64,000 nt of DNA from Shewanella frigidimarina. GTDB taxonomy: Bacteria > Pseudomonadota > Gammaproteobacteria > Enterobacterales > Shewanellaceae. Location: positions 45,890 to 109,889 of the forward strand of contig NZ_RKKE01000008.1 in assembly GCF_003797125.1 (NCBI RefSeq), read 5' to 3'. The position numbers and the translations under genes are program-made. Below, piece after piece: positions 62,031 through 64,000 of this stretch (position 1 is its first letter; each line of letters starts with the position of its first letter). The notes under the pieces were generated by a model. The model did no database searches, was not told where the DNA came from, and saw only the letters and a program-made list of their open reading frames with translations.

Positions 62031-63440
62031 ATGACTACTAAGACGCGTTTTGCTCCAAGTCCAACTGGTTTTCTTCATGTAGGTGGTGCTCGTACAGCAC
62101 TTTATTCATGGTTGCACGCACGTGCTAACAATGGTGAATTTGTACTTCGTATTGAAGACACTGATATTGAACGTTCAACTCAAGAAGCATGTGATGCCAT
62201 TCTTGACGGTATGAACTGGTTAGGTTTGACTTGGGATGAAGGTCCTTATTACCAAACTAAACGTTTTGATCGTTACAATGAAATTATTGAGCAAATGCTT
62301 GACAAAGGCACTGCATACAAATGCTATTGCTCGCGTGAACGCATTGAGAGCATGCGTGAAGACCAAGCTGCGCAAGGTTTGCAACAGAAATACGACGGTT
62401 GTTGTCGTAACCTTGCACCTCGTGACACTGACGAACCTTTTGTCATTCGCTTTAAAAACCCAATTGAAGGCAGTGTTATATTTGATGATCACGTTCGTGG
62501 TCGAATCGAAATTTCTAACGATATGCTTGATGATTTAATCATTAAGCGTACCGATGGTGTACCAACCTATAATTTCTGTGTTGTAGTAGATGACTGGGAC
62601 ATGGGTATTACCTGCGTTGTACGCGGTGAAGATCATATCAATAATACGCCACGCCAAATCAACATACTTAAAGCATTAGGCGCACCGATCCCTGAATATG
62701 CACATGTGTCGATGATTTTAGGTGACGATGGCGCCAAGCTATCTAAACGTCATGGTGCTGTGGGCGTTATGCAATACCGTGATGACGGGTATCTACCAGA
62801 AGCACTATTAAACTATCTTGTTCGCTTAGGTTGGTCTCATGGCGATCAAGAAATATTTTCAATGGAAGAGTTGAAAACGCTGTTTAAGTTAGATGATATC
62901 AATAAAGCTGCTTCAGCTTTTAATACTGATAAGCTTATTTGGTTAAACCAACATTATATCAAGTCTCTCGATCCTGTTTATGTCGCATCACATTTACAAT
63001 GGCATATGGATGATCAGAAAATTGATACTAGTAATGGTCCAGCGTTAACTGAAATTGTTACAGCATTATCAGAACGAGCGAAAACATTAAAAGAATTAGC
63101 CGCTTCAAGCCGTTACTTCTATGAAGATTTTGATAACTTCGATGAAGCCCAAGCTAAGAAGCATCTACGTGGCGTGGCACTAGAGCCTTTAACATTGTTC
63201 AATCAAAAGTTATCTGAACTAAATGATTGGAGCGTAGAGAATATTCACAACGTTATTGAAGCCACAGCGACAGAACTTGATGTCGGCATGGGTAAAGTAG
63301 GTATGCCTTTACGCGTTGCGGTTACTGGCGCAGGACAGTCTCCTGCATTAGATTTAACCTTGTTCTTAATCGGAAAAGAAAGATCTGCACAAAGAATATC
63401 CAAAGCGATTGAATTTGTAGCAGATAGAATAAATTCCTAA
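62031..63440 (+). CDS. gltX: glutamyl-tRNA synthetase
   Basis: A 469-residue class I synthetase that charges tRNA-Glu with glutamate. The HIGH-type motif is PSPTGFLHVGG at residues 9-19 and the KMSKS-type loop is KLSKR near 237. A CxC-type zinc site is visible in YCSRER with the later Cys-Cys pair (KYDGCCRNL). Length is normal. The gene lies between the divergent tRNA-Val array and a tRNA-Ala/tRNA-Glu unit, so a cognate tRNA is encoded 460 bases downstream. Confidence 0.97.
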   Translation: MTTKTRFAPSPTGFLHVGGARTALYSWLHARANNGEFVLRIEDTDIERSTQEACDAILDGMNWLGLTWDEGPYYQTKRFDRYNEIIEQMLDKGTAYKCYCSRERIESMREDQAAQGLQQKYDGCCRNLAPRDTDEPFVIRFKNPIEGSVIFDDHVRGRIEISNDMLDDLIIKRTDGVPTYNFCVVVDDWDMGITCVVRGEDHINNTPRQINILKALGAPIPEYAHVSMILGDDGAKLSKRHGAVGVMQYRDDGYLPEALLNYLVRLGWSHGDQEIFSMEELKTLFKLDDINKAASAFNTDKLIWLNQHYIKSLDPVYVASHLQWHMDDQKIDTSNGPALTEIVTALSERAKTLKELAASSRYFYEDFDNFDEAQAKKHLRGVALEPLTLFNQKLSELNDWSVENIHNVIEATATELDVGMGKVGMPLRVAVTGAGQSPALDLTLFLIGKERSAQRISKAIEFVADRINS

Positions 63441-63448
63441 AAAACGAG

Positions 63449-63477
63449 TTGACACTTTTGGGTATGCTGCATAGAAT
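63449..63477 (+). promoter_or_regulatory. sigma-70 promoter of the tRNA-Ala/tRNA-Glu unit
   Basis: TTGACA (63449-63454) and TAGAAT (63472-63477) are separated by 17 bases, followed by a GCGCC discriminator. It begins 9 bases after the gltX stop. Confidence 0.8.
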
Positions 63478-63544
63478 GCGCCTCGCAGTTGAGACATGAT
63501 GTTAGATTTTTTCTAGTAGCATATTCAAAAGCATTAAGTAAGAC

Positions 63545-63620
63545 GGGGTTATAGCTCAGCTGGGAGAGCGCTTCGCTGGCAGTGAAGAGGTCCACGGTTC
63601 GATCCCGTGTAGCTCCACCA
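63545..63620 (+). tRNA. tRNA-Ala (anticodon GGC)
   Basis: GGGGTTATAGCTCAGCTGGG begins the cloverleaf. The anticodon loop is CTGGCAG and the CCA end is encoded. The G3-U70 wobble pair, the main identity element for alanine, is present in the acceptor stem (GGGGTTA with TAGCTCC). Confidence 0.96.
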
Positions 63621-63644
63621 CTTACTTAACAATCTTTAAGTAGA

Positions 63645-63733
63645 TAATTAGCATTGATGTTTAGCCTACAGACACCAATGAGTATTCACTCGATGCAGAG
63701 TATAACGTATCAAATGTGTCCCATTCGTCTAGA
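63645..63733. repeat. direct repeat copy A, spacer plus start of tRNA-Glu
   Basis: These 89 bases match 63823-63911 with three differences, offset by 178. The copy ends 16 bases into a tRNA-Glu-like sequence, after which the match falls off into a disrupted tRNA. Confidence 0.92.
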
Positions 63734-63803
63734 AATAGAGCTTAGGACATCGCCCACTTTGGTTTATAAAGAGTCGGCGGTAACAGGGGTTCGAATCTTA
63801 GGG
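63718..63803 (+). pseudogene. disrupted tRNA-Glu copy
   Basis: It begins exactly as the intact tRNA-Glu (GTCCCATTCGTCTAGA), then shows extra bases in the D arm, a different and longer segment where the anticodon loop should be (between TCGCCC and CGGCGG), and then the matching TAACAGGGGTTCGAATC. The 3' side of the T stem, the acceptor strand and the CCA end do not match. It cannot fold as a normal tRNA and is read as a decayed tandem duplicate. Confidence 0.85.
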
Positions 63804-63822
63804 TTTTGTTCTTCATTATAGG

Positions 63823-63911
63823 TAATTAGCACTGGTGTTTAGCCTACAGGCACCAATGAGTATTCACTCGATGCAGAGTATAACGTATCAAATGTGTCCC
63901 ATTCGTCTAGA
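63823..63911. repeat. direct repeat copy B, spacer plus start of tRNA-Glu
   Basis: Partner of 63645-63733 with three base differences, leading into the intact tRNA-Glu. Confidence 0.92.
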
Positions 63912-63971
63912 GGCCTAGGACACCGCCCTTTCACGGCGGTAACAGGGGTTCGAATCCCCTATGGGATACCA
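63896..63971 (+). tRNA. tRNA-Glu (anticodon UUC)
   Basis: GTCCCATTCGTCTAGAGGCC starts the cloverleaf. The anticodon loop CTTTCAC gives TTC, the T arm is AGGGGTTCGAATCCCCT, and CCA is encoded at 63969-63971. The first acceptor pair is G-U rather than G-C. Confidence 0.96.
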
Positions 63972-64000
63972 TATTTAAGATGGTTGAACATGATTCGAAA

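Noticed and set aside
62236..62538. 100-residue ORF inside gltX
   Set aside because: It is fully inside a conserved synthetase gene in another frame, with composition that reflects the gltX codons.

Overview
The window is chromosomal DNA from a gammaproteobacterium, most likely the genus Shewanella. The reasons are the gene order (yfcL - NAD-kinase-like - MFS - aroC - prmB; fadI-fadJ next to a moxR/Bat cluster; queA-tgt-yajC-secD-secF; a tRNA-Val array beside gltX), the protein sequences, and the moderate AT bias. I cannot fix the species. The DNA is almost fully coding, mostly core genes, with few signs of recent transfer.

Layout. 1-6127: an RNA methyltransferase fragment, yfcL, an ATP-NAD kinase-like gene, an MFS permease, aroC and prmB on the minus strand, then smrB (+) and sixA (-). 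6316-14578: an insulinase-type M16 protease, a 1449-residue beta-propeller/PAS/GGDEF/EAL sensor, and a small operon encoding a secreted-looking protein made of fourteen 13-residue repeats plus a 38-residue basic peptide. 14688-18658: a small membrane protein and the fadI-fadJ beta-oxidation operon, whose promoter carries FadR-like and PsrA-like boxes. 18908-27524: a moxR-DUF58-DUF4381-BatA-BatB/C-BatD cluster and an ECF sigma/DUF3379 pair. 27658-38920: putP, a fadL-type porin with its own FadR-like box, an RND efflux pair, a DUF2892 + rhodanese pair and a multidomain subtilase. 39003-43256: CBS, YaeQ, siroheme-synthase N-domain, rhodanese, DUF2007 and DUF3224 proteins. 43319-48814: the secF-secD-yajC-tgt-queA block. 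49266-58824: acpH, a thioredoxin-like protein, rluA, two MITE-like repeats, sstT, cheV, a dual-specificity phosphatase, a DEAD-box helicase, ogt and an Ada-AlkA fusion. 59037-64000: an ABC exporter, a 9-bp minisatellite, six tandem tRNA-Val genes, gltX, tRNA-Ala, a broken tRNA-Glu copy and an intact tRNA-Glu.

Genes that work together: fadI, fadJ and fadL (fatty-acid uptake and oxidation, apparently sharing FadR-type control); the MoxR/Bat set (envelope-associated AAA/VWA system); YajC-SecD-SecF (protein export) with Tgt-QueA (queuosine); Ogt with Ada-AlkA (alkylation repair); GltX near tRNA-Glu. The least explained locus is the repeat-protein/small-peptide operon at 13813-14578. Other items worth attention are the MITE-like pair at 51292-51726, the decayed tRNA-Glu duplication at 63645-63911, the leader-trailer helices around some tRNA-Val copies, and the long hairpins at 36060 and 54799.
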